The notes: a model not told the origin generated them from the letters alone. A stretch of DNA of 64,000 nt from Nematopogon swammerdamellus (GCA_946902875.1 OX336349.1:9199891-9263890), one strand, 5' to 3'; positions 8,895-20,914 are shown, counted from the stretch's first letter. Numbers and translations: made by a program.

Positions 8895-11800
8895 CTACTT
8901 TGCTGTGGTTTGTCCTTCCGGGACCACTTCAACAATGGTTGCACCAGGTTCAAGCACAACGTCTGTAGGCGCTACAGAGGATGCGGCGGCCGAATCAACG
9001 GGCACAGCGGCGGCTACAGAATCTAGCGGCGCGGTAGCAGAATCTACGGGTACAGCGTTGGAATCTACGGGCACTGCAGGTGCAGAAACTACCGACTCGG
9101 CAGCAGATTCAACGGGTGCGATAGGAACAGAATCAATGGGCGCGGCGGCGGCAACAGAATCTACCGGTACAGCAGCAGAATCTACGGGTTCAGAGGCGGA
9201 AACAACGGACGCGATAGGAACATAATCAACGGTCGCTGCAGCTTCAGAATCTGCCGGCGTGGCAGCAGAATCTACGGTCACAGCGGAGGAATCAACGGGC
9301 GCGGCGGCAGCTGCAGAAGCTACTGGCGCAGCAACAGAATCTACGGGTACAGCATTGGAATCTACGGGCACTGCAGGTGCAGAAACTACCGGCTCGGCAG
9401 CAGATTCAACGGGTGCGATAGGAACAGAATCAACGGGCGCGGCGGCGACAATAGAATCTACCGGTACAGCAGCAGAATCTACGGGTTCAGCGGCGGAAAC
9501 AACGGACGTGATAGGAACAGAGTCAACGGTCACTGCGGCTTCAGAATCTGCTGGCGCGGCAGCAGAATCTACGGTCACAGCGGAGGAATCAACGGGCGCG
9601 GCGGCAGCTGCAGAAGCTACTGGCGCAGCAACAGAATCTACGGGTACAGCATTGGAATCTACGGGCACTGCAGGTGCAGAAACTACCGGCTCGGCAGCAG
9701 ATTCAACGGGTGCGATAGGAACAGAATCAACGGGCGCGGCGGCGACAATAGAATCTACCGGTACAGCAGCAGAATCTACGGGTTCAGCGGCGGAAACAAC
9801 GGACGTGATAGGAACAGAGTCAACGGTCACTGCGGCTTCAGAATCTGCTGGCGCGGCAGCAGAATCTACGGTCACAGCGGAGGAATCAACGGGCGCGGCG
9901 GCAGCTGCAGAAGCTACTGGCGCGGCAGCAGAATCTACGGGTACAGCGTTGAAACTAGCGGCCGCTGCGGGTGCAGAATCTACCGGTGCGGCAGAAGATT
10001 CAACGGGCCCGATAGGAACAGAATCAATAGGCGCGGCGGCGGCAACAGAATCTACCGGTACAGCAGCAGAATCTACGGGTTCAGACGCGGAAACAACAAG
10101 CGCGATGGGAACATAATCAACGGTCACTGCAGCTTCAGAATCTGCCGGCGCGGCAGCAGAATCTACGGTCACAGCGGAAGAATCAACGGGCGCGGCGGCA
10201 GCTGCAGAAGCTACTGGCGCGGCAACAGAATCTACGGGTACAGCGTTGGAATCTACGGGCACTGCAGGCGCAGAAACTACCGGCTCGGCAGCAGATTCAA
10301 CGGGTGTGATAGGAACAGAATCAACGGGTGCGGCGGCGGCAATAGAATCTACCGGTACAGCAGCAGAATCTACGGGTTCAGCGGCGGAAACAACGGACGC
10401 GATAGGAACAGAGTCAACGGTCACTGCGGCTTCAGAATCTGCTGGCGCGGCAGCAGAATCTACGGTCACAGCGGAGGAATCAACGGGCGCGGCGGCAGCT
10501 GCAGAAGCCACTGGCGCGGCAGCAGAATCTACGGGTACAGCGTTGGAACTAGCGGCCGCTGCAGGTGCAGAATCTACCGGTGCGGCAGAAGATTCAACGG
10601 GCCCGATAGGAACAGAATCAACGGGCGCGACGGCGGCTGCAGAAGCTACTGGTATGGCAGGAGAATCTACGGATACAGCGTTGGAACCAGCAGGCGCTGC
10701 AGGTGCAGAATCTACAGGTGCGGCAGAAGATTCAACGGGCGCGATAGAAACAGAATCAACTGGCGCGACGGCGGCCGCAGAAGCTACTGGCGTGGTAGCA
10801 GAATCTACAGATACAGCGTTGGAACCAGCGGGCGCTGCGGGTGCAGAATCTACCGGTGCGGCAGAAGATTCAACGGGCGCGATAGGAACAGAATCAACGG
10901 GCGCGGCGGCAGCTGCAGAATCTACTGGCGTGGCAGCCGAATCTACGGGTACAGCGTTGGAACCAGCGGGCGTTGCGGGTGCAGAATCTACCGGTGCGGC
11001 AGAAGATTCAACAGGCGCGATAGAAACAGAATCAACGGGCGCGGCGGCGGCTGCAGAAGCTACTGGCGCGGCAGCAGAATCTGCGGATACAGCGTTGGAA
11101 CCGGCGGGCGCTGCGACTGCAGAATCTACCGGTGCGGCAGAAGATTCAACGGGCACGATAGGAACAGAATCAACGGGCGCGGTGGCTTCTGCAGAAGCTA
11201 CTGACGTGGCCGCAGAATCTGCGGATACAGCGTTGGAACCAGTGGGCGCTGCGGGTGCAGAATCTACCGGTGCGGCAGAAGATTCAAAAGGCGCGATAGG
11301 AACAGAATCAATGGACGCGGCGGCGGCTGCAGAAGCTACTGGCGTGGCAGCCGGATCTACGGGTAGAGCGTTGGAACCAGCGGGCGCTGCAGGCGCAGAA
11401 TCTACCGGCGCGGCAGCAGATTCAACAGGCACGGTAGGAACGGAATCAATGGGCGCGGCGGCGGCAACAGAATCTACCGGTATAGCAGCAGAATCTATGG
11501 GTTCAGCGGCGGAACCAGCGGAGGCGGCGGGTGCAGAATCTACCGGTGCAGCAGCAGGTTCAACGGGCGCGATAGGAACAGAATCAACGGGCGCGGCGGC
11601 GGCTGCAGAAGCTACTGGCGTGGCAGCAGAATCTACGGATACAGCGTTGGAACCAGCGGGCGCTGCGGGTGCAGAATCTACCGGTGCGGCAGAAGATTCA
11701 ACGGGCGCGATAGGAACAGAATCAACGGGCGCGGCGGCAGCTGCAGAAGCTACTGGCGTGGCAGCCGAATCTACGGGTACAGCGTTGGAACCAGCGGGCG

Positions 11801-14800
11801 CTGCGGGTGCAGAATCTACCGGCGCGGCTGCAGATTCAACAGGCACGATAGGAACGGAATCAATGGGCGCGGCGGAGGCAACAGAATCTACCGGTATAGC
11901 AGCAGAATCTATGGCTTCAGCGGCGGAACCAGCGGGCCCTGCGGGTGCAAAATCTACCGGTGCGGCAGAAGATTCAACGGGCGCGATAGGAACAGAATCA
12001 ACGGGCGCGTCGGTGGCTGCAGAAGCTACTGGCGTAGCAGCAGAATCTACGGATGCAGCGTTGGAACCAGTGGGCGCCACGGGTGCAGAATCTACCGGTG
12101 CGGCAGAAGATTCAACGGGTGCGATAGGAACAGAATCAACGGACGCGGCAACAGCAGGATCGACGGGCGCGGGCGCATCAGAATGAGCGAGGGCAACTGG
12201 TGCGGAAGCAGCGGAATCCGCTACTGCGGAGCCAACTGAGACGGTAGCGACAGAGTCAACTGGCGCGGCAGGAGCAGCGGAATCCACTGATGTGGCAGCA
12301 CCAGAGTCAACTCCCGTGGCAGCAGCAGAGTTAACTGGCGCAATAGAACCAACTGGTGCGGCAACAGAGGAATCAACAGACGTTGTAGTAGCAGATCCTA
12401 CCGGCGTGGAGGCGGCAGAATCAGCGGGTGTAACGACAGCTGAGTCTACGGAAACGGGGGCGGCAGAATCTACGGGCGTATCAGCTCCAGTTCCTCCTAT
12501 AACAGAGGGGCCAGCTGCTCCATTTAGGAACCAGTTGATCCAATTAGGACCTAAGAAAGACGAGGGATCATTAGCTGCATCAATGGTGGTTGAACCGTCA
12601 TTTCCTCCAATTGGGATTGGGAACCAACTGCTCCAGTCAAAAACAGGGGTGTCAATTGGATTTGCAGATCCTTGCGGAATATTGTTACTTCCAACTGCAG
12701 TGGAAGAAGCGTCCGAGGTACTAGGGACACCAGTAGCCCCATCTGCATCGACAGCTAATCCCCCTTGGGTATTGGCGTTAGATCCAGCTGCCGCAGCATT
12801 AGAGGCATCAGAAGCACCGGCGACTCCAGAGCCCCCAGAGACACCGGTCACACCATCAAAACCACCAACAGATCCTCCTTGGACAGTGTTGCTAGAACTA
12901 GCTACTCCAGCATCAGAGGCACCAGGGGTACCAGAGGCACCGGTCGCACCATCAGCACCACCAACAGATACTCCGTTGACATTGTTGTTAGATCCAGCTG
13001 CTTCAGTATCAGAGGAACCAGCGGCACCAGGGGCACCAGTGTTACCAGAGGCACCGGTCGCACCATCAGCACCACCTACAGATACTCCGTTGACATTGTT
13101 GATAGATCCAGCTGCTCCAGTATCATAGGAACCAGCGGCACCAGGGGCGCCAGTGCTACCAGAGGCACCGGTCGCACCATTAGCACCACCAACAGATACT
13201 CCGTTGACATTGTTGTTAGATCCAGCTGCTCCAGTATCAGAGGAACCAGGGGCTCCGGAGGCACCAGTGGTATCAGAAGCGCCGGTCGCACCATCAGCCC
13301 CACCAGCAAATACTTCTTGGACATTATTATTAGGTCCAGCTGCTCCAGTATCAGAGGAACCAGCGGCACCAGGGGCGCCAGTGTTACCAGAGGCACCGGT
13401 CGCACCATCAGCACCACCAACAGATACTCCGTTGATATTGTTGTTAGATCCAGCTGCTCCAGTATCAGAGGAACCAGCGGCACCAGGGGCACCAGTGTTA
13501 CCAGAGGCACCGGTCGCGCCATCAGCACCACCAACAGATACTCCGTTGACATTGTTGTTAGATCCAGCTGCTCCAGTATCATAGGAACCAGGGACTCCGG
13601 AGGCACCAGTGGTATCAGAAGCGCCGGTCGCACCATCAGCCCCACCAGCAGATACTTCTTGGACGTTGTTGTTAGATCCAGCTGCTCCAGTATCAGAGGA
13701 ACCAGCGGCACCAGAGGCGCCAGTGTTACCAGAGGCACCGTTCGCACCATCAGCACCACCAACAGATACTCCGTTGGCATTGTTGTTAGATCCAGCTGCT
13801 CCAGTATCAGAGGAACCAGCGGCACCAGGGGCACCAGTGTTATCAGAGGCACCGGTCGCACCATCAGCACCACCAACAGATACTCCGTTGACATTGTTGT
13901 AAGGTCCAGCTGCTCCAGTATCAGAGGAACCAGCGGCACCAGGGGCGCCAGTGTTACCAGAGGCACCGGTCGCACCATCAGCACCACCAACAGATACTCC
14001 GTTGACATTGTTGTTGGATCCAGCTGCTCCAGTATCAGAGGAACCAGCGGCACCAGGGGCACCAGTGTTACCAGAGGCACCGGTCGCACCATCAGCACCA
14101 CCAGCAGATACTTCTTGGACATTGTTGTTAGATCCATCCACTCCAGTATGAGAGGAACCCGCGGCACCAGGGGCCCCAGTGTTACCAGAGGCACCGGTCG
14201 CACCATCAGCACCACCAACAGATACTCCGTTGACATTGTTGTTAGATCCAGCTGCTCCAGTATCAGAGGAACCAGCGGCACCAGGGGCCCCAGTGTTACC
14301 AGAGGCACCGGTCACACCATCAGCACCACCAACAGATACTCCGTTGACATTGTTGTTAGATCCAGTTGCTTCAGTATCAGAGGAACCAGCGGCACCAGGG
14401 GCACCAGTGTTACCGGAGGCACCGGTCGCACCATCAGCACCACCAACAGATACTCCGTTGACATTGTTGATAGATCCAGCTGCTCCAGTATCATAGGAGC
14501 CAGCGGCACCAGGGGCGCCAGTGTTACCAGAGGCACCGGTCGCACCATCAGCACCACCAACAGATACTCCGTTGACATTGTTGTTAGATCCAGCTGCTTC
14601 AGTATCAGAGGAACCAGCGGCACCAGGGGCACCAGTGTTACCAGAGGCACCGGTCGCACCATCAGCACCACCAACAGATACTCCGTTGACATTGTTGATA
14701 GATCCAGCTGCTCCAGTATCATAGGAACCAGCGACACCAGGGGCGCCAGTGTTACTAGAGGCACCGGTCGCACCATCCGCACCACCAATAGATACTCCGT

Positions 14801-17200
14801 TGACATTGTTGTTAGATCCAGCTGCTCCAGTATCAGAGGAACCAGGGGCTCCGGAGGCACCAGTGGTATCAGAAGCGCCGGTCGCACCATCTGCCCCACC
14901 AGCAAATACTTCTTGGACATTGTTATTAGATTCAGCTGCTCCAGTATCAGAGGAACCAGCGGCACCAGGGGCGCCAGTGTTACCAGAGGCACCGGTCGCA
15001 CCATCAGCACCACCAACAGATACTCCGTTGACATTGTTGTTAGATCCAGCTGCTCCAGTATCAGAGGAACCAGCGGCACCAGGGGCACCAGTGTTACCAG
15101 AGGCACCGGTCGCACCATCAGCACCACCAACAGATACTCCGTTGACATTGTTGTTAGATCCAGCTGCTGCAGTATCAGAGGAACCAGCGGCACCAGGGGC
15201 GCCAGTGTTACCAGAGGCACCGGTCGCACTATCAGCACCACCAGCAGATACTTCTTGGACATTGTTACTAGATCCAGCTGCTCCAGTATCAGAGGAACCA
15301 GCGGCACCAGGGGCACCAGTGTTACCAGAGGCACCGGTCGCACCATCAGCACCACCAACAGATACACCGTTGACATTGTTGTTAGATCCAGCTGCTCCAG
15401 TATCAGAGGAACCAGCGGTACCAGTGGCGCCAGTGTTACCAGAGGCACCGGTCGCGCCATCAGCACCACCAACAGATACTCCGTTGACATTGTTGTTAGA
15501 TCCAGCTGCTGCAGTATCAGAGGAACCAGCGGCACCAGGGGCGCCAGTGTTACCAGAGGCACTGGTCGCACTATCAGCACCACCAGCAGATACTTCTTGG
15601 ACATTGTTACTAGATCCAGCTGCTCCAGTATCAGAGGAACCAGCGGCACCAGGGGCACCAGTGTTACCAGAGGCACCGGTCGCACCATCAGCACCACCAA
15701 CAGATACACCGTTGACATTGTTGTTAGATCCAGCTGCTCCAGTATCAGAGGAACCAGCGGTACCAGTGGCGCCAGTGTTACCAGAGGCACCGGTCGCACC
15801 ATCAGCACCACTGACAGATCCACCTTGGGCGTTGTTGTCAGAAACTGAACTCGGTTGCTCTTGGCCAGCAACCCAAGTAGGCAGAACGTTGGATATAAAC
15901 TGGGAGACGGTTTCTAAGAACGAAACTTTTTTTGCTATACTGGGTTGAGCTGCAATCGCCCATGCTGTGTTTACTCGTTGGAGGAAAGCAGATTGAAGTT
16001 TAAGGTTTCTTATTTTATATTGTAACTGAGACTGTACGCGCTGGATTCCTCCTTCGCGAAAGATTTTGTTCAGAATCAGTCCCCTAACTGCATCTCGTCG
16101 GACAGGGTCGTTTGCCAAATTCGATTGCAGCATGCTCATAACAGCCCTAAACCTCTCCTCCTTCGTGCTGGTTGCAGATAAGCCGAATTTCTGCTGCATG
16201 TATGCACCAATAGCTTGCTTGCGTTCTTGTTTTGTACTTGTCGACGACAAGCCAAGATTTTCGTAGACCTGATTCCTATACATATCTTCTAGAGAAGTAT
16301 CGTCGTCTTCTGCAGACTCTACTGACTGCAGTTTCTGTTGTCTCCTTCTCTCCTGCTCTGCAGCCTTTTCTTTCAGCTTTCTCTCTTCCTCTTGTCGCTT
16401 ATGCGCTTCCTTTTCTAACCTCTCCTGGTGTTTGCGTTCTTCCTTCTCTGCTCTCTCTTGCTGCTTGCGTTGTTCCTCTGCAAGCCTTTCCTGTCTTTTA
16501 CGTTCTTCTTTCTTGCGTTCTTCCCGAGCTTTGCGTTGCTCTTTTTCGTACTTTTCTTGTCTTTCGCGCTCTTCTTCTTGTATTTTACGTTCTGCCTTCT
16601 CGCGTTCTTCTTGGGCTTTTTTTTGTTCTTTTTCCAGCTCCTCCTGTCTTTTAAGTTCTTGTTCTTGCTTTTTACGTTCTTCCTTCTCGCGTTTTTCCTG
16701 CGCCTTGCGTTGTTCTTTTTCGATCTTCTCAGCTAACTCCCTCTTCTCTTTCTCTATCCTGTCGAGAAGTTTCTGGCGCTCTTTTTCGATTTTTTCCTGT
16801 CGCCTCGCTTCTTGTTGCCTTCGCCATGAAACCCAGTCGTTGTCGTGCGAGTCTTCTTGCGAGAGCTCTTGCGACTGCTGGCTAACATTTTCGACGGATT
16901 TATCTTCGCGGGAATCGTCATCGTCGTGCCATCTTCTTGGATTGGCAGTTGTTAATGCCACACATAACTGGAATAAATAAAAAAAAATATTAAATTAGCC
17001 TCTCTCTCATAAATAATGTCTTTTTTTCACAATAAAAAATTTTGGATCTCGATCTTAGTATGAATATTTGGTACTTCTATTTTTTTATCACAAGCTGATC
17101 TGGAATACTCTCGCGTTCACTTTATTTGAAGGAAAATGAAATTATGATATTAATTAAAAAATAAAACACTCACGATCATAAACAATACAATTAACTTCAT
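8895..17200 (-). CDS. Giant secreted repetitive silk/mucin-like protein (two exons)
   Basis: Coding exons are 17174-17200 and 8895-16967. Exon 1 gives MKLIVLFMI and ends at a GTGAGT donor; exon 2 follows a TTTATTTATTCCAG acceptor and continues LCVALTTA, so the signal peptide is only complete after splicing. The product is about 2,699 residues. After an acidic stretch, residues about 59-224 are Glu/Lys/Arg/Gln-rich (predicted coiled coil or single helix). About 229-382 form a helical domain with an internal duplication (LGLSSTSTKQER and FGLSATSTKEER). About 389-1436 hold some 27 units of a 38-residue Gly/Ala/Ser/Asn repeat. A Trp-containing linker follows (DWSSWFPIPIGG), then about 1502-2679 hold a ~46-residue Ala/Val/Ser/Pro/Asp repeat (APVDS, PVESSAAPVDSA). 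No Cys is seen in the repeats. Function is inferred only: a structural extracellular filament or coating protein such as a silk component. No named family was recognised. Confidence 0.85.
8960..12490 (-). repeat. Coding repeat array 2: 138-bp (46-aa) PVDS-type units
   Basis: Imperfect tandem units encode 'APVDSVPIAPVESSAAPVDS' and 'APAGSNAVPVDSAA' segments. The spacing of identical GGCGCTGCGGGTGCAG landmarks (11659 to 11797) gives 138 bp. A longer 297-bp (99-aa) unit is duplicated with identical encoded protein between about 9285 and 9878. The encoded sequence is almost free of aromatic and basic residues, with Ser or Asp every few residues and many VDS triplets. Confidence 0.85.
12690..15830 (-). 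repeat. Coding repeat array 1: 114-bp (38-aa) Gly/Ala/Ser/Asn units
   Basis: About 27 units of 38 residues, of the form GGADGATGASGNTGAPGAAG then SSDTGAAGSNNNVNGVSV. Two end variants alternate, VNGVSV and VQEVSA/VQEVFA. Each unit carries six to seven consecutive Gly-X-Y triplets. Near 15157-15840 the pattern repeats at 342 bp (three units), showing higher-order amplification. Units decay towards the low-coordinate end (12690-12900), as expected for an array edge. The unit length is a multiple of three, so other frames and the opposite strand are also open. Confidence 0.9.
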
Positions 17201-17298
17201 ATTGTACTCTAAATTATAAGAGTAACCATTAAAATATATTTCGTTCGTGATGCACACTCGTATACACCTCTTTTAAGCTAGGTCGTTCGTTGGAATAT

Positions 17299-17329
17299 GA
17301 CTGAAAATTCGGCTTGAATCTTTATATAC
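17299..17329 (-). promoter_or_regulatory. Core promoter of the giant secreted-protein gene
   Basis: On the minus strand GTATATAAAG (17320-17329) is followed about 27 nt later by the arthropod initiator TCAGTC (17299-17304). The predicted 5' UTR is about 100 nt to the ATG at 17200. TATA plus initiator at this spacing is typical of strongly and specifically expressed insect genes. Confidence 0.75.
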
Positions 17330-18185
17330 TTAAACAGAGCGTTTGCCGAGAGCTGATAACACAAGTTGATAATTGCGTCTACGATAAGACATCTACAAAT
17401 TATGCACACACGAGGGGTAAATACCATACCAGGCTACATGTAAGACGTCCTGGCATTTCTGACTCAGATCAAACAGTACTACTGCATTATGATTGGAAAA
17501 TCCAAGTTTGCTTGTTAGCTTAGAAGTGATTTGTAAAGCCTACGACCGGATGCAGTAATAAAATAATTTCCTCTCGCCCATTTATGGGAGGAAGTGTTAA
17601 CCGAATACACACACAGGTTGGCATTAAGAGAAACTGAATGCAGATCGATCAAAATGGCTATAGAAAATAATTAGTTCCTGTTTTCAACGCACAACAACAA
17701 GGTAGACAGTCTCGGAGAAGAATCCAAAACGTTCAGGTCATTAAATAAATAATTGATTAATGGTAACTGAATTAATGGTACCTATCTAAACATTTTAATT
17801 CAGTCTATTATTTTTTCGAAATCTACGATTGAACTATTTATTTATCTGGAAGTATAGTTTAGGTACTTTTAGCTTTGTTAATATTCTGATACACGGCAGC
17901 AAGGATTTTGTCTGTACTATGTACACAGGGCAGGAAATCGCGTCACGCCGCGGCCGGCTGGGGGTGGACGGCCGCCGATCGCTGCTCTGTACCTACGAAT
18001 TTTCAGAACAGAAATACCTAAGGAAAAGGATTTAAAAAAAAATTCTAGTAAAACGTCTATAAATTATATTGATCTACCTATAGAGACCTCACTCGTTCGA
18101 GAAGCTTATGTTCGTAACAAAAAAAAAGACATACGGGTAAGTTGGTCTAAAAAAAACATTAGGGCTGGCGGCCCCTATGTCGTGA
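17330..18185. other. Upstream region of the giant gene
   Basis: No gene is seen. It should hold the distal promoter. A short GC-rich patch at about 17936-17990 stands out from the AT-rich surroundings. Confidence 0.35.
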
Positions 18186-18390
18186 AATCTCTACTCTATA
18201 TATAAAATTCCAATGTTTGCCGTCTGTTTGTTTCTATATTCGCTTATAAGCGAGAACAGCTTAACGTATTTAGATGCGGTTTTCACCATTACGAACATGA
18301 CCATGACATATTATTATCTGCAGGTGGGGTGGTTATATATTTAATTGCGATATCCTTAAGGCGAGCATAGTTTCGGGCACGATTAATTGG
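18186..18390 (+). mobile_element. Helitron-like 5' fragment
   Basis: Begins TCTCTACTCTATATATAAAA and continues with 'TTCCAATGTTTGCCGTCTG'. This is the same start type as the element at 20317 (TCTCTATCTCTACTC...CTTATAAAA). No 3' hairpin plus CTAG end is present, so it is 3'-truncated. Confidence 0.5.
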
Positions 18391-18574
18391 TTATTACTCA
18401 ATACCCACTTTTGGACCAGTCATACATATTTCTCGGTAAAATCCTCTTCATTCTTTCATTCTTCATATTTAGGTAGTAGGGTCACTTAATCTGTTCTACA
18501 GGTACTATCATGGACGCTGCTCGTAGGAACTTGCTTCCCTTATTCCTTGCCAACCAACCTATCTTCGCAGCACT

Positions 18575-18765
18575 CGCCGCAGGGAAACTGAGCACCCTTT
18601 TGTTGTTGACATTGGGCTTTTTAGAACCCATCGGTTCTCAAAATCGTTTCTTTGTCACACCGCTAGGGTGTGGAACTGTCTCCCGGCGAGTGTGTTTCCC
18701 GAATCCTTTAACCTGGGTGTCTTCAAACGTCGTATCTACGGGTAGACAGCCTAGCAACAGTCCGC
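18575..18765 (+). pseudogene. LINE reverse-transcriptase C-terminal relic
   Basis: One frame reads RFSKSFLCHTARVWNCLPAS followed by VFPESFNLGVFKRRI. This is the typical end of Jockey-like LINE ORF2 proteins (pattern RF.KSF...R.WN.LP..VFP...L..FK). It is followed at once by stops and has no catalytic region nearby. Confidence 0.7.
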
Positions 18766-18894
18766 AAATCTGCTGGCATGGCGCCTCACTGAGCGTGGTT
18801 TCGCGAGGAGAGGGGTTTTTGGATCTGTCGACTGTACCATTGGTCCCTCAACACAGCCACCCAATGTTCAGTGGCCACCCATGTTGGTTTACAT

Positions 18895-19187
18895 AATTTT
18901 TTTTTTGCAAAAACTAAAATTAAATTATGTGTGAACGTTGTTCAATCACACAGGGGTGCCATTTCCCACTGTTGTTTATTGTATAATTACATTCATAAGT
19001 AGGTAACCTACGCTCGGAAATGTCGAAAATTCCGCCAGTTCTAAATTCAATGCGAAGAAGAGCTGACAAACAAACTTCTCAAGTCACAATGTTTTGTTAG
19101 TACTTCATAAGTATTATATCATTATAACTTACACATAATTAACCCACACTACCGCTCACAATTTATTTCTTTCAACAATTTATTCTA
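18895..19187. other. Non-coding spacer with LINE-type 3' end
   Basis: Contains 'AATTCCGCCAGTTCTAAATTC' and 'GAAGAAGAGCTGACAAACAA', a short repeat also present at about 34730-34805 and, in inverse form, near 53570-53610. No gene is seen. Confidence 0.4.
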
Positions 19188-19525
19188 TTCAACGCTGAGC
19201 GCGGTCAGTGTTTGGATGGGTGACCGCTCGACCGTTGGAGGCTGACCGTGGTTCGGATTCCACGTTAAACTGTAGGTCCCTTCCCTTCTTACCTTACTAG
19301 GTGGTAGGGTTTATCCCGGCCGGGTTGGCACCACCGCACTGAACGAAACGTCGGTCGAAACGGCTATGTAAATAGTTCGTGTTTTCCGTCCAGTTTAGTG
19401 TAGCCGACATGAAATGAAGGGAAGCACTGACATGGCGCCTAGTTCACCCTGTGTTATGGGTTGACATCACGGATGTTGTAGGTGATGTAGCCAACCGTGT
19501 CAGGTTCCATAAAAAAAAAAAAAAT
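19188..19525 (+). mobile_element. 5S-headed SINE copy, 5'-truncated
   Basis: Starts inside the 5S-like section (ACGCTGAGCGCGGTCAGTG, then TTGGATGGGTGACCGCTCG) and continues through the 'GGTTCGGATTCCACG' tRNA B-box-like site to the common tail and a poly(A) run. The tRNA-like A box seen at 26398-26768 is missing here. Confidence 0.8.
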
Positions 19526-19584
19526 AAAAATAACCGTTTGAGATACAAACATCTAAATAATGTTCATGCTCTCAAATCACCATT

Positions 19585-20090
19585 CAAAACTCAAATCAAT
19601 TCAAAACCTATAGGGTATTTCCCGTTAATCTAGAATCATGAAATTTGGTAAGAAGCAAAGTCTTACAGTACAAGTAATGGAAAAAATCCGAAAATTCTAA
19701 ATTTGTAGTTATTTGATATTAAAAAACAATTTTGTTTGTTTTGTATGTCAAGACCCTTTTTCTCAGAATCGGATCAAGATAACAAATTGAAATTAATACG
19801 AAATACTAATGTCTGCAATGTCTTCGAGGTGTAGAAAACGTAAGCTTCTAAATCAACGCAATCAAAACATACGGCCATTAATGTCAGATTTGATATTCGC
19901 AAGCTCACTCAAATCAAATCAAAACCTATAGGGTATTTCCCGTTGACCTAGAGTAATGAAATTTGACAAGAAGCAAGGTCTCACAGCACAGGTAAATTGT
20001 TGTGTATTATGTAAAATTTATAAATTGTTTTGTAGTTATGTCATATAATAAATATATTTTTCTATATTTAAACTGCACGAATGTCTGAGT
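19585..20090 (+). repeat. Direct repeat pair ~323 bp apart
   Basis: An ~90-bp block with AAACCTATAGGGTATTTCCC and 'GAAATTTG..AAGAAGCAA' occurs at about 19588-19680 and again at 19911-19995. The flanks also look related, so this is probably two diverged copies of a repeat unit of about 320 bp. Confidence 0.6.
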
Positions 20091-20159
20091 CAAACCATTG
20101 GTGTAGTTTTTATTAGGCGTTTCGTAATTTTCCAAAACACAATTATTTTTGTACATATG

Positions 20160-20240
20160 TACATAATACAAATATATTGTGTGATGATACGAAACCCTCG
20201 GTGCGCGAGTTCAACTCGCACTTGGCGGCTTTTTTTTATT
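20160..20240 (-). repeat. Fragment of 'GTGCGAGTCGGACTCGC' interspersed repeat
   Basis: ACCCTCGGTGCGCGAGTTCA followed by ACTCGCACTTGGCGG is the inverse of the lepidopteran repeat start 'CCAAGTGCGAGT...ACTCGCGCACCGAGGGTTCCGTA'. Other copies are listed separately. Confidence 0.55.
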
Positions 20241-20316
20241 GTTTGCCTTATTACTAGCTTCTACAGGACATACCCAGTTTATGTAGGAAAGAGTTAATAT
20301 AACAAGTGTAAGCTTA

Positions 20317-20792
20317 TCTCTATCTCTACTCTCTATCTCTATCTCTATCTCTACTCCTTATAAAAGGGAACGTCTGTCTGTATGTATGTATGATGTATGT
20401 ATGTTTGAGGTAAACTCCGGAAGCACTAAACATAGGTATTTTGATGCGGTTTGCACCAATGTAAAGAGTAGTTCTTGAGGCTCACTATAGGCTATATACC
20501 ATCACGCTAAATAGCAATAGAGTCGAGCAGTGTCAAAGAAAGTATAGTATGGTATGAACGGAATTTAGTATCGAATGGTAGCGCCGGATGGAGAGGGGAG
20601 AGGACAAAGGGAAGGGGTAGGAGTGGAGGAGGCTTGGAAGGAAAAGAGGGGAGGGAGGGGAAAGGAGGGGGGGGGGGGAGGGAGAGAGAGATAAAATATA
20701 TGAGAAGCGATCGTTTATTATCATATTTGCTTTTAAATCGGATTTGCTATTTAACCAAGTCTACGGCGAGCGAAGCCGCGGGCAAAACCTAG
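20317..20792 (+). mobile_element. Non-autonomous Helitron
   Basis: Starts with TC (A|TCTCTATCTC) and ends with a GC-rich hairpin section, GCGAGCGAAGCCGCGGGCAA, followed by CTAG at 20789-20792 and then T. TC start, 3' hairpin, CTRR end and A/T insertion site are the Helitron hallmarks. The interior has tetranucleotide TGTATGTATG runs and a strongly purine-rich G/A tract (about 20590-20690). It has no coding capacity, so mobility would depend on an autonomous partner. Confidence 0.75.
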
Positions 20793-20914
20793 TTAAATAA
20801 ATAAATAAAAATTGAATTGATAAAATTAAAATATACGTTATTGCACAATACAAAATACCAAAAGGTATTCTTTTCCAGTCATACCTGGGATTGTGGGTAA
20901 TGGCTTAATTCTAA

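Noticed and set aside
12765..15848. A 1,027-codon open frame on the plus strand, plus several 300-600-codon frames in other frames over 8.9-15.9 kb
   Set aside because: They are shadows of the minus-strand repeats: the 114-bp and 138-bp units are multiples of three, so a stop-free frame stays stop-free across the array. Only the minus frame continues into the non-repeat N-terminus, signal peptide and promoter.
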